Assembly (NCBI RefSeq): GCF_000577245.1
Contig: NZ_CBYO010000001.1
Coordinates: 248,001-312,000, forward strand
Length of the DNA: 64,000 nt
Source of the DNA: Paucisalibacillus algeriensis
GTDB lineage: Bacteria; Bacillota; Bacilli; Bacillales; Amphibacillaceae
Direction: 5' to 3'
The notes under the pieces are model-generated. The model was not told where the DNA came from. It saw nothing but the letters and a program-made list of their open reading frames with translations, and did not search any database. Shown here piece after piece: positions 33,573-43,324 of the stretch. Both the position numbers and the translations under genes were made by a program. Every line of letters begins with the position of its first letter. Position 1 is the stretch's first letter.

Positions 33573-36173
33573 ATGAATGTAAATCCTTTTGTGTTAAAAA
33601 GAGAAAATATATTAGAAAAAAGCGCAATAAGACATGAATTTGATACCGGTATTTTTCAGGAAATAGATCATTTAGAAAAATTATTAAACAATTCCCGTGA
33701 GAAAATTATTGACAATCTTAATGAACTACTGAAGAAAACAAATAATTCATTAATGTTGAATTCCATTAGATATCTAAGAAAAAATAAGTTTCATAGATTT
33801 GTTAATAGTTCTTATGAGATACAAGAACTCGTTCCAGAAATTCTAAATGAAGAAATTGTGAAATTTAATAGTTTGTTTAATCAATATATTTTTTTAACAG
33901 AGAGTGCAGAATCTATGTATAGCAATAGTTTGACAGAAGTGAGGCAACGATTTATAGATATCTTGAAAGAAAATCCTTCTATATCAAAAGGATTGCACAT
34001 GGTTAACCCACAGATTTATTCTAAATTAACATCCTATATACATACACCTCTTGAGGAGCATAAAAGTAAACATCGTAAGATAGAAAGTACGTTATACAAT
34101 TTCATTAGTCGATCAGCTCTTAAAACAAGTCCTTTTAGTGATATAACAAATGTTGGTAGAGTTCAGTTCTCTGATCGTAATATTGTCGCTGAAAACTATC
34201 ATAAATCCGTTTCGTTAAACTATACGTTTGTTTATAAAATGACTTTCTATTATTTATATAATTCCAATCTATTCATTGAAAACATTACTTATACTATTCC
34301 ACCGTTTTCCATTTCTACAGAAAATGGACAGCATTATATCGAGTTCCTTTCAAAAAAGGATAACACCGAAAGAGCAAAAGTGTATCTGTCAGAGGAACGC
34401 TTAGGAAAGTTGAAGATACCAAAGTCCCTTGTTGACCTTTTCAATGAGAAGGATATGGATAACAATTTATCCTTTGATGAACTTCACTCGGTACTAGGGA
34501 AAGAAATTCCAAAAGAAAAGATCCGTTTTATTATTCGCAACTATTTAAAAATCGGATTACTAATACCTGTAATTGGATTTAATGAAAAAAATTATCAGGC
34601 TTTAGTTGAAGATATTAAAAATAAGTTAATTCACATATTAGAAGAGAAAGCCTACATCAAACTAATCACCTATCTTGATGAAATATACGAAACTTCCAAG
34701 CAAATATCTTCTGCAGGAGATATACATGAAAAACATTCCTACTTTAAAAGACTTAACTCTATTTTGAAAGAAATTAAAGATACAACAGGTATTAATTTTT
34801 CTTCTAATCAAGTCTTTTATGAGGACGGCTATTATTCCGATGTAGAATTTATGGAGAGTAAGGTTTTGAATCAATTCTTGAGTCCACTCAAGCAAATACA
34901 GAAATTTACACTAATCTTTGATACCAGTATTAGATTACGATATGAATTTGCTGCGAGATTAAAAAGCTTAGGTATTCAGGATTACCTAGAAATGGATAGT
35001 GATTTTTTCTCTATATTGTTTGAATTATCAAAGGATATGATGAACTATTGGGAAAATCCAGCATATATTGCCTCTGAACAGTTTCAATCAGAAGAGCTAA
35101 GGGAATTGGACAATTTAAAACATAATTTTATAGAGGATATAAATAAACTTTGTAAAAATGATACGTCAAGTTCTATTGACATCAAAGATTTGATTGATAC
35201 ATATATTCAAAAAATACCCGATAAGGTCCGACTGGAAAAAGGAATAAGTACTGGTGTCTTTGCTCAAATCAATCAAGACAACCTAATCATAAATTCGTTA
35301 TATGAAGGGCAAGAAAGATATTTGGCTCGATTCATGAACTATTTTAAAGACTATTTACATGAGGATGACGACTATCAGAATTATATAAGAGATTTTTACG
35401 ATGATAACAACTACTACGAATTAACAGACACATACGGTTTTAATGGCAATGTGAAGGAACAAAGACTTAGTAGAGAATGCTACACACTTGGGGTTGGAAC
35501 TCGTAGATTTACAATGGAGAATGATGAATCTCTTCATATGGTGGAAGACTTTAAAGTGGACATACATGACAACTTATTAAGATTTATTGATAAGAATGGT
35601 AAGGAAGCAAAAATTTGTTTCAGAGGATCCCTTTCTCCAACTTATATGCCTGGGTATATTGCGATATTACTACAGATGTTCACATCTGGGGCAATGTATT
35701 ACAAATTAGGCGAGATGGTTAAGAAAGAACATATTCCTAGAATAACGTATGACAATATTATTCTTACTAGAAAGAGAGTTTGTTTAACATTCATTCAAGA
35801 TGAAATAACTAGAAAAGAAATGGAAAGTGATTTTGAGTATTACAAACGTTTAAATATAGTTTTCTCAAAATTAGAACTTGATAAAGAATTCTTTATTGTA
35901 ATTGATCGAAGCACACAATTAAATGATGAGGAGCTTCTTAAGTTTAAACCTCTCTATATTAATATAGAGAATCCCTTATCTGTTAAAGTATTTGAAAAAG
36001 AAGTCGTCGATGGATTTGATAAGTCCGTATTAAAATTATTATTTATGGAAGAGTATTTAAGTAATTCTGGTCCCTATGCGAAAGAACTAAATTATGAAAT
36101 TTATCAGAAGGGTGGAGAGGAAGATGGAAGGATTCTTAATCTTGAATCGGCAAAATTCAATGGTTTATTTTGA
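33573..36173 (+). CDS. LanB-type dehydratase, tRNA-Glu-dependent glutamylation subunit
   Basis: An 866-residue protein of the Lant_dehydr_N family. These enzymes transfer glutamate from glutamyl-tRNA to Ser/Thr of the precursor; a separate SpaB_C protein then eliminates glutamate to give Dha/Dhb. The conserved SALKTSPFSDITNVG block lies near residue 182. The elimination domain is absent from its C terminus, the split form seen in thiopeptide and goadsporin clusters; the partner is at 40860. A TTGGAGG ribosome site precedes ATG, and the stop lies inside the next gene. Confidence 0.88.
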   Translation: MNVNPFVLKRENILEKSAIRHEFDTGIFQEIDHLEKLLNNSREKIIDNLNELLKKTNNSLMLNSIRYLRKNKFHRFVNSSYEIQELVPEILNEEIVKFNSLFNQYIFLTESAESMYSNSLTEVRQRFIDILKENPSISKGLHMVNPQIYSKLTSYIHTPLEEHKSKHRKIESTLYNFISRSALKTSPFSDITNVGRVQFSDRNIVAENYHKSVSLNYTFVYKMTFYYLYNSNLFIENITYTIPPFSISTENGQHYIEFLSKKDNTERAKVYLSEERLGKLKIPKSLVDLFNEKDMDNNLSFDELHSVLGKEIPKEKIRFIIRNYLKIGLLIPVIGFNEKNYQALVEDIKNKLIHILEEKAYIKLITYLDEIYETSKQISSAGDIHEKHSYFKRLNSILKEIKDTTGINFSSNQVFYEDGYYSDVEFMESKVLNQFLSPLKQIQKFTLIFDTSIRLRYEFAARLKSLGIQDYLEMDSDFFSILFELSKDMMNYWENPAYIASEQFQSEELRELDNLKHNFIEDINKLCKNDTSSSIDIKDLIDTYIQKIPDKVRLEKGISTGVFAQINQDNLIINSLYEGQERYLARFMNYFKDYLHEDDDYQNYIRDFYDDNNYYELTDTYGFNGNVKEQRLSRECYTLGVGTRRFTMENDESLHMVEDFKVDIHDNLLRFIDKNGKEAKICFRGSLSPTYMPGYIAILLQMFTSGAMYYKLGEMVKKEHIPRITYDNIILTRKRVCLTFIQDEITRKEMESDFEYYKRLNIVFSKLELDKEFFIVIDRSTQLNDEELLKFKPLYINIENPLSVKVFEKEVVDGFDKSVLKLLFMEEYLSNSGPYAKELNYEIYQKGGEEDGRILNLESAKFNGLF

Positions 36174-37752
36174 TGAAAATAAAAGTATTATTAAAACGTA
36201 TTTTAAAGAGATATCCATTGAAACGTCTCAGGAACAATATGAATTACTAATAGAACTACTAAATACCTCCAGAAGTGAGATTGCAATTCGTGATCTACTA
36301 AAAGAATACGAAGATGAAAAATATGTAATGAAACTATTAAAAGTATTATATGATGCTGGATCCATCTTAATCTATCCTACTTCTTATAATTTATCAAACT
36401 ATTTCCAATATAGTTGGTTTAGGGTGTTATTACAATATCTACCTACGAATAAAGATATTCTACAAAGTTGTCGTTTGTTGGATGAAGTATTAGTTTACAT
36501 CACCCCAGAAGTGGATCGACAATTTCCTGCATTAAAAGAGTTGTTAGTTGAAAATGATGTAACTGTTTCCCGAGAAATGAGAGGAGAACTTAAGAATAAT
36601 GATTGGGTCATCAGCATGGAATATGTCGATACACATCAACGTGTCATCGAGTTATCTTTATCAGCTGACAAATTAGTCGGTATAAATCGTACTAACAATC
36701 AAGCACCATATAATAAATCTATGATGGTTAAGGGTAATATGCTTTCTAGGGAATCCCTACTATATAAAGTGGGTCCATATTATGCCATGTTGTACATGAT
36801 AAAATCTATCGTTGGCATATCCCTCTCAACTTTTTCCTTAAATAAAGAAGGAAAGTTTTATGAATATGATTTAGATATAGAAGATTACAAGCAAACTGTG
36901 GAAGAGTTTTCTTTTCCAGAACCAACACATTCTAAGGGAGACTTGGATTATATTGGGGATTTTGAGTCGTTCATTAATCGGAATCCAGATATACCGATTT
37001 CTGTTTCGGGTTGGAAGGATCTTCATGGTGACTTATTTCAAATGGGATTCGCTACCTATTCCTTAACTGATAGTGTAACAAAAGATACTTTTGTATATGC
37101 AGGTTTAGATTACATTGAAACAGCCATGAAATCTATTGTAAACGGTCTATCTTACTATTTGAATAAGGATTTAAAACAAGCAGATTGGATGGTGTCTACT
37201 CCAGATTCTTATTATCTGGATAAAGTGCTATTACTATTACAATCTGTGGAAGAACCTTACACGATTTATAAGATTGAGCAAACGAATTATCCCAATAAAA
37301 AATTATCCCAGTATTTACATACACTTAACATTGCTCCGGAATTTTTTGTTAAGAAGTATAGCAACTCCAATTCGTATACAGTCTACCTATACGATAGGGA
37401 AAATGACAAGTTGTATACAGATGGAAAAAAGACGTTAAATATGGAACATAAAATGTTTGAGTTGGCATTACATTACATCTTAATAAAGAATAATCCTCAA
37501 AAAACAATTTCAACTATTATAAGACCTACTGCCCATTCAGAAATAGAAGATTTATTACGAATGGATTATAGTGTGTTAAATAGTTTTGAAGCACCCGACG
37601 AAAAAAGTTTTATAGAGAATGGATTACGTTTATTTAAGCATTCTAACCTGCACACAGTAGAACATGCATGGAAGTATGAAGAACAATTAAGCGAATTAAA
37701 TTTGGTTGTTCGAAAGATTGAGGTGAAGACCTATCAAAATGTTAGCGTCTAG
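36124..37752 (+). CDS. Leader-binding/E1-like scaffold protein of the azoline cyclodehydratase
   Basis: A 542-residue protein. The N-terminal 90 residues have the winged-helix pattern of a RiPP recognition element (QYELLIELLNTSRSEIAIRDLL, then VMKLLKVLYDAGSILIY). The rest resembles the SagC/TclI-type partner proteins that present the leader to YcaO, with no zinc cysteines evident. It overlaps the LanB gene by 50 bases and the YcaO gene by 14, a strong sign of one functional unit. ATG at 36124 follows GGAGAGG; the frame extends further upstream inside the LanB gene. Confidence 0.7.
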   Translation: MEGFLILNRQNSMVYFDENKSIIKTYFKEISIETSQEQYELLIELLNTSRSEIAIRDLLKEYEDEKYVMKLLKVLYDAGSILIYPTSYNLSNYFQYSWFRVLLQYLPTNKDILQSCRLLDEVLVYITPEVDRQFPALKELLVENDVTVSREMRGELKNNDWVISMEYVDTHQRVIELSLSADKLVGINRTNNQAPYNKSMMVKGNMLSRESLLYKVGPYYAMLYMIKSIVGISLSTFSLNKEGKFYEYDLDIEDYKQTVEEFSFPEPTHSKGDLDYIGDFESFINRNPDIPISVSGWKDLHGDLFQMGFATYSLTDSVTKDTFVYAGLDYIETAMKSIVNGLSYYLNKDLKQADWMVSTPDSYYLDKVLLLLQSVEEPYTIYKIEQTNYPNKKLSQYLHTLNIAPEFFVKKYSNSNSYTVYLYDRENDKLYTDGKKTLNMEHKMFELALHYILIKNNPQKTISTIIRPTAHSEIEDLLRMDYSVLNSFEAPDEKSFIENGLRLFKHSNLHTVEHAWKYEEQLSELNLVVRKIEVKTYQNVSV

Positions 37753-39460
37753 GGAGAAGGGTTTAGTTACTTATGAAGTTAATCAATTTACTGTTGTAGC
37801 ATACGAGTCTCATAAATTAGGTTGCATAGAATGTGTTCGAAAAAGGATTGAAGACAAAGGTTTATATCATACCTCTTCATTTATGCGTGAAATGGATCAA
37901 CTTGATTTAAAGATATTGGAACAATTAAAGCAGGAGGTTATTAAGGAAGAAGGACATTACTACTATGCATATAATCTACTGACGAAAGAAATTAATAAGT
38001 TGCTAATGATTAAATATCCTCAATGTAATGTTTGTGCGGAAGAAGAAACAATTAGACTGCTAGAGGAAAATGCTATTATTCCAACAAACGATATAATGAA
38101 TTACGGATATAGAACAAAGTCATTTGATGAGACAATTCGTGTTTTTCTTAAAGATATGGATAGTTTTTTACATCCATTGTTCGGTCTTTTTGACACACAT
38201 AGTCGGAACATTTCGGATAGTATGCCGCTTATCAGTTTGTACGTCACATTAGGAAGAAGAAAATTTGATGCACATGGTAGACAAGAAACCTATAAGGGTT
38301 CCTTCTTTACAGCTTTGTTAGAAGGGCTTGAAAGGTTCCATGGAGTTGCCCCTCCATCAACAAGTGGATATTATGCTAGCGAACAATATCTTGCGGAGCA
38401 AATGGAAGATTTTGTATCGCTTTATCGATTTAGTCATTTACCTGAATCATTGTTCTCAGAAGAATTTGTGCAAGTTGAGCAATATTCAAATAACACTGAT
38501 ATTTTTTGGCGATATGCGTATTCCTTCAATCAAAAGAAGTATATGTTAATTCCGGAAGAAGTTATTTACTTCTCTACACATGACTTTTATGATAAACCAC
38601 ATAATAAAAGGTACCTACTGGATAGTTCGAATGGTATTGCCCTGGGCTCAAATACGATTGAGGCAGCTCTTGGTGGAATATTTGAGATTATTGAACGGGA
38701 TTCCTTTTTAGTTCATTGGTACTCCAAATCCAGTCCAATAAAAGTAGAAGGAATCACGAATCTAGGAAATAAAAACATCAATTTGATGATTGCCTACTTG
38801 CAATCTATCGGATATAAGGTCCATATATTTGATGTAACCTTGGAAAGTGAAGTACCTTCTTTTTGGGTTTTAATTGAACTAGTAGAAGATGATGAAGAAA
38901 AAATTGCTTTTTATACAACAGCTGGGACACACATTAATCCTGAGGATGCTATCGAATCTGCACTTGTGGAAGCGTCAACATCAATACGCTCGTTCATGAT
39001 GTATCAAAAACGAATATACAAAGGTATTGATCCGACTGACTTTGTAGAGGATTATAAAAAAATAGAGAAGCTCGAGGACCATCTTTACTTGTATTCATCA
39101 CCAAGGATGAGATTTGCTTTTGATTTTGCTATTCAAACTGATCTGGTAATGGATGCTAAGGAATTGATAAAAAAACGGTCTACCTATTTAAACAGATTTT
39201 CAAATCAAGGTGAGCTATTTGACGCACTTATTACAAAGTTAACGAAACATCATGAAATTTACCAAGCTAATTTATCAAGTAATACCTTAAAAAATCTAGG
39301 CTTAAATTGTGTGAAAATAATTGCTCCAACCATGCAAAATATAGGATTTGGTTATTTGTACCAAAATATTAATCGCGACAGAATTAAACAAGCTGTCGTG
39401 TTAAACGGTCTAAATGGCGAAACTGAGGTGATGAATCGTGAACCACACCCTTTCCCATAA
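37739..39460 (+). CDS. YcaO-family azoline cyclodehydratase
   Basis: A 573-residue YcaO protein. It uses ATP to turn Cys, and possibly Ser/Thr, of the precursor into thiazoline/oxazoline rings. The ATP-binding region DSSNGIALGSNTIEA...EIIERDSFLVHW (about residues 298-325) and the VEASTSIRSF block are present. The protein ends PHPFP, the proline-rich C terminus (PxPxP type) that marks azoline-forming YcaO enzymes and reaches into the active site. The N-terminal 110 residues carry CIEC and CNVC pairs, a zinc site like that of E1-type partner proteins, so this may be a partial fusion. Confidence 0.92.
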   Translation: MLASREKGLVTYEVNQFTVVAYESHKLGCIECVRKRIEDKGLYHTSSFMREMDQLDLKILEQLKQEVIKEEGHYYYAYNLLTKEINKLLMIKYPQCNVCAEEETIRLLEENAIIPTNDIMNYGYRTKSFDETIRVFLKDMDSFLHPLFGLFDTHSRNISDSMPLISLYVTLGRRKFDAHGRQETYKGSFFTALLEGLERFHGVAPPSTSGYYASEQYLAEQMEDFVSLYRFSHLPESLFSEEFVQVEQYSNNTDIFWRYAYSFNQKKYMLIPEEVIYFSTHDFYDKPHNKRYLLDSSNGIALGSNTIEAALGGIFEIIERDSFLVHWYSKSSPIKVEGITNLGNKNINLMIAYLQSIGYKVHIFDVTLESEVPSFWVLIELVEDDEEKIAFYTTAGTHINPEDAIESALVEASTSIRSFMMYQKRIYKGIDPTDFVEDYKKIEKLEDHLYLYSSPRMRFAFDFAIQTDLVMDAKELIKKRSTYLNRFSNQGELFDALITKLTKHHEIYQANLSSNTLKNLGLNCVKIIAPTMQNIGFGYLYQNINRDRIKQAVVLNGLNGETEVMNREPHPFP

Positions 39461-40787
39461 TACAAGTATTCGTAAATTAGAAACGGAATATTATCAGAGT
39501 TACTCCGCTGATCGCTATATAAATACGGACGATTCCAGCTTTCATATTCTGACCCCTTTTAACAAAGAATACATCAATAGAGACAACCAACATCATGGTC
39601 ATATTGAACAATATATACAGTTAATTAATGATGTAATTGAACATACGCTTAAGATAAAGAGATACGATATTCTGAGTTATTATCATGATCACAATAATTC
39701 CCCATCTGTAAGGAGTCTACACACGGCAAAATTACTATTTCTTATAGATGGATTGTTCTACTATTACAATATTTATGATGATCAATTGTTGCTTGTCTCG
39801 CATAGTGAAATAGATTCAAGTATTTATAAGAGAGATAGATTATACATTTTTGGTTTAAGTGATGTACTAAATCTAACTAGATTTTATAGTGAATTTTCTC
39901 TTTATGCTTCATTTCTTGATGCTGGGCACCTTTTATATAATGTGAAAAATGTCTTAGTAAATAAAAACATAGACTTTCTTCAATTTAAGAAATTTAATAG
40001 TAAATATTTATTTGAAAACATCAATATTGATTCGCGTTATTGCTATGCATCGTTTGCTATAGAAATTAGTCCTGAATATAAAGAAAATCAAAAAATGGAT
40101 AAGAAAGCTTATGTAACGGCCCGTGATAAGAGGTTATCTGTCGCCCATAATGAATTGAGACCAACAAAGTATTTAGAAGAAATTCTAGCACATTATAATA
40201 GTTCAATAGATATGGAAGAAAGTTATGTTAATACTAATCATATTCCCTCTTTTCAATTAACCTCAAAGTTAATTAGAAATTCTGCACATACAACGATTGG
40301 GAATCATAATTATGGGGAAAAATTTGGGCAGTTTAATCCAGTAGACGTACTTACTATTCTTAAGAAATCGAAGAGCTTATTCTCGAGCAATGGGATGGAG
40401 TATTGTTTCCTAATAAAAACAGATAAAGGAGAATACGTTTATTGGTCAGACATAACATGTACTAATTTAGCAATTGATTTTCGAAAGATAATGTACGATG
40501 ATCATAAATTTTTTGATTTTAAAACCTATAATATTGTATTTCTATGTTTTTCTGATCGGAACAAGGTGGTGGAAAATGGCTTAAAGAATCACCTTATTCC
40601 AGCATCTGAAATGATGCAGTTAGTTGCTTTATATTCTTCTTCTGTAGGTTATGCATTTAGACCAATGAAAAATCATCATGATCATTATTTGAAAAATATC
40701 TTAACACTAGGTGAGCAATACGAAATAAACTTTATGGGAGTAGTCTGTAACTCGCCTATTCAACAATTGAGTTACTATCTAAAGTAA
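39438..40787 (+). CDS. SagB-like FMN azoline dehydrogenase homologue 1
   Basis: A 449-residue protein of the nitroreductase/SagB-ThcOx group. Azoline dehydrogenases of this group oxidise thiazolines to thiazoles with FMN. Supporting blocks are SLYASFLDAGHLLYNV (about residue 155), comparable to the DAGHxxQN helix, and SSVGYAFRPMKNHHDHYLKNILTLGEQYEI near the C terminus. The first half is poorly conserved, so activity is uncertain. GTG start, overlapping the YcaO stop by 23 bases after GAGGTG. Confidence 0.65.
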   Translation: MNHTLSHNTSIRKLETEYYQSYSADRYINTDDSSFHILTPFNKEYINRDNQHHGHIEQYIQLINDVIEHTLKIKRYDILSYYHDHNNSPSVRSLHTAKLLFLIDGLFYYYNIYDDQLLLVSHSEIDSSIYKRDRLYIFGLSDVLNLTRFYSEFSLYASFLDAGHLLYNVKNVLVNKNIDFLQFKKFNSKYLFENINIDSRYCYASFAIEISPEYKENQKMDKKAYVTARDKRLSVAHNELRPTKYLEEILAHYNSSIDMEESYVNTNHIPSFQLTSKLIRNSAHTTIGNHNYGEKFGQFNPVDVLTILKKSKSLFSSNGMEYCFLIKTDKGEYVYWSDITCTNLAIDFRKIMYDDHKFFDFKTYNIVFLCFSDRNKVVENGLKNHLIPASEMMQLVALYSSSVGYAFRPMKNHHDHYLKNILTLGEQYEINFMGVVCNSPIQQLSYYLK

Positions 40788-40859
40788 ACGCATAAATAAA
40801 TCGAACCGAGTTTTCGTTTACATGTAATAGGGTTAATCAAATTAACAAGGAGCGGTAGA

Positions 40860-41678
40860 ATGTGGTATTCCCTTCACGGATTTATTCATGATTTTAAAGC
40901 ATTAGATGATTACTTAAAATCAGACTTCCAAGATGTAATCCAAGATGATATCGAGACATACTTTTTTATTCGGTATTGGTTAGGTGGACCCCATGTTAGG
41001 TTACGCTTTACATGTAAACCGGAAGATTATCCAAAGGTCAAAAAACGCTTTGAAGAGTCAATCGCCAATTTCTTAGCTCAAAGAAATGTGGACCTAATAG
41101 ATTATAAACATTTCTATCAGAACACTGCATTAGAAAATGAAAATATTACGCATACGTATTGGTGTGAGCACGGTTCTGTCGTTGAGTTTGAGTATGAACC
41201 TGAATATGAACGATATGGCGGTAGAGAAGTGATGGGAAATTCCGAACAGGTTTTTTATGAGAGTAGCATCCTAGCTAATAAGCTAAATAAAGTTCCTTTT
41301 GGTAGAAGGATTATAGTAGGTTTGGACCTTATTTACTTAACATTCCAACTAGCAAGGGCAAACCATACTATTTACGGAAATTATGCAGACTTTTGGCGGA
41401 ATTATGGTTCTGGTGGAGAACTAATAGATAGCTTTGACCATACATTGAAGCAGAGACTAAACCATTTACAAAAACATCAAGTTAACCAGTTTGCAATGTA
41501 TAACGATTATTTTGATTGTATAAAAAGTAATGATATTCACAAAGATATATCCATCCTTATCTCACATGTTCATATGACTAATAATAGACTTGGGATTTTT
41601 CCTGCAATTGAACATAATCTAGCATTATTTATTGCTAATAATGTAGAAGTAAAGGGTGAGATAGTTGAAAAGGCATGA
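40860..41678 (+). CDS. Thiopeptide-type SpaB_C protein, glutamate-eliminating subunit
   Basis: A 272-residue stand-alone SpaB_C (thiopeptide-type bacteriocin biosynthesis) domain. It starts WYSLHGFIHDF and shows FFIRYWLGGPHVRLRF (about residues 38-53), EYEPEYERYGG (about 118) and HVHMTNNRLGI (about 237), the normal family order. It should remove glutamate from the Ser/Thr esters made by the LanB protein at 33573. AAGGAG precedes ATG. It overlaps the next gene by 14 bases. Confidence 0.88.
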   Translation: MWYSLHGFIHDFKALDDYLKSDFQDVIQDDIETYFFIRYWLGGPHVRLRFTCKPEDYPKVKKRFEESIANFLAQRNVDLIDYKHFYQNTALENENITHTYWCEHGSVVEFEYEPEYERYGGREVMGNSEQVFYESSILANKLNKVPFGRRIIVGLDLIYLTFQLARANHTIYGNYADFWRNYGSGGELIDSFDHTLKQRLNHLQKHQVNQFAMYNDYFDCIKSNDIHKDISILISHVHMTNNRLGIFPAIEHNLALFIANNVEVKGEIVEKA

Positions 41679-42384
41679 TCAACTTTGGGACTTGACTGGT
41701 AAAAGAAATACATTAAGAGAGTTATATCATCATAATGCAATGATATCAGAACATTATCATTCCTTACGAATTAAACCGGTAAAGAACCATCGGAAATGGG
41801 ATTTACTTGAAGCAATCCCCTTAAAAGAACCTAAAGCAGAGTCCTATCTGGAACAGATGCTATTTTCACGTCGAACAATAAGGGAAGTGAGTGGTAAAGA
41901 GATTGATAATGAATTTATCTCAAAACTATTAAAATTTAGTGTGGGGATTACTGGGAGTACAGCTAATGGCTATCAGTTATTTAGTTATCCATCTCCAGGA
42001 ACTACTTATGCAACAACTGTATTTATTTCAATTGCACAAGAAAAACATAAGTATATTTACCGTTATAACGCTTACGATCATTCACTTGAGAAATTTTCAG
42101 AGGACGTGGATCGGAGAATCTCAGATGTAATTTATGATAAGAAGTTGTCGGAGTTCCCAATCATAATATTTTTAGCAAGCGACTATCAGTTAATAGAGGA
42201 AGTATATGGAGAAATCGCATATCGACTACTATGTTTGGAGATGGGGCATATGGCACAAAATATATCACTTTATAGTTTAGAAAAGGAGTATCACTCAGTA
42301 TGTATAGGAGGGTATAATGAGTTACTGTTTAAAGAAATGATCGGAAAACAATATGATTTACACTATGTTGTAGTTGTGGGGTGA
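41665..42384 (+). CDS. SagB-type FMN azoline dehydrogenase 2
   Basis: A 239-residue SagB-type dehydrogenase of the nitroreductase fold. RRTIREVSGKEI near residue 71 is the FMN-binding start of the fold, and LLCLEMGHMAQNISLYS (about 188-204) is the dimer/FMN helix. This smaller protein has the clearer family motifs of the two and is the likely catalytic azole-forming enzyme. TTG start after AAGGGTGAGA; its stop overlaps the following GTG start by four bases. Confidence 0.83.
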   Translation: MKRHDQLWDLTGKRNTLRELYHHNAMISEHYHSLRIKPVKNHRKWDLLEAIPLKEPKAESYLEQMLFSRRTIREVSGKEIDNEFISKLLKFSVGITGSTANGYQLFSYPSPGTTYATTVFISIAQEKHKYIYRYNAYDHSLEKFSEDVDRRISDVIYDKKLSEFPIIIFLASDYQLIEEVYGEIAYRLLCLEMGHMAQNISLYSLEKEYHSVCIGGYNELLFKEMIGKQYDLHYVVVVG

Positions 42385-43283
42385 ACGAGTTGTATTTAGT
42401 CTTAAGAGCACAATATACCGTTATAGATGCAAAAGAATTAATACTATCACACCTATTTGAAGATAAACACCATACTATAAAAATTAGCAGCAATATAGAT
42501 AGAGAACAATTAATCCAGAAATTATTATACGGATTCCGTATACCCATGGATATAAATGAGATATCCCAAGAAGAAAAATTCATTATAAAGATAAGTAAAC
42601 AATTAAAGGATTCAACCTTATTAACGGAAGAGAAAACAGAGTATCGAAGACAAATTAATATGCGCGGGGTTCTTTTGGCAGCTAATAAGAGCGGTGTTTA
42701 TCATTCTGTCATTAAGGATTACTTCAACACGTTTCATGAACAAAGAATTTATACCCTAGGAACTAATCAGGAACTACATTCCTATTTTCTAAGGGAAGGA
42801 TTATTTCAAACTAGGTCAATAACAAAAGAGGATCTAACTTCAACGGACGAGAGAAGCATTATCCTAATTAATGAAAAGGATTTGCCTACCATTCAAGGTG
42901 AGAGAGATAAAAAATATCTAGTATATTCACTAGAAAGCTTAAGGGTAGGTCCTCTTCTCATTCCGGGAACGACGATATGTTTAAAGTGCTACAACAATAA
43001 TTATCACCTACAAAGAAATAACGTTGAGAATGGATATCCTGTATATTACCAAAACTTTATATTGAATTTTCTTGTTAATACGGTCTATTTCTGTCTAAAT
43101 GACTTGCATAACTTTTTAGGAACAGATGTGGGGCTTCCAATAAGAAAGTATTATCAATTAGCTAATCCCTATTTATCTATATCTGTTACAGATGTCTATA
43201 AAACTAGTAATTGTAGTATTTGCTTCAGTGAGAATGCAGTTAATGAGTTCATGTATGATGAAGCTAAAAATGTACGAGTTTAA
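42381..43283 (+). CDS. Ocin-ThiF-like leader-binding protein
   Basis: A 300-residue E1/ThiF-like protein of the kind that binds leader peptide and activates YcaO in thiopeptide pathways (TbtF-like). The zinc site is visible as CLKCY and CSIC, and RVGPLLIPGTTICLKC is the family landmark (about residues 184-199). The N-terminal 95 residues would hold the RRE wing. GTG start in a GTGA overlap with the dehydrogenase; TTG at 42390 is an alternative. Confidence 0.78.
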   Translation: MNELYLVLRAQYTVIDAKELILSHLFEDKHHTIKISSNIDREQLIQKLLYGFRIPMDINEISQEEKFIIKISKQLKDSTLLTEEKTEYRRQINMRGVLLAANKSGVYHSVIKDYFNTFHEQRIYTLGTNQELHSYFLREGLFQTRSITKEDLTSTDERSIILINEKDLPTIQGERDKKYLVYSLESLRVGPLLIPGTTICLKCYNNNYHLQRNNVENGYPVYYQNFILNFLVNTVYFCLNDLHNFLGTDVGLPIRKYYQLANPYLSISVTDVYKTSNCSICFSENAVNEFMYDEAKNVRV

Positions 43284-43324
43284 TTAGTTATTTATAAAAA
43301 AAAAATTCAGAGTGGGAGTTAATT

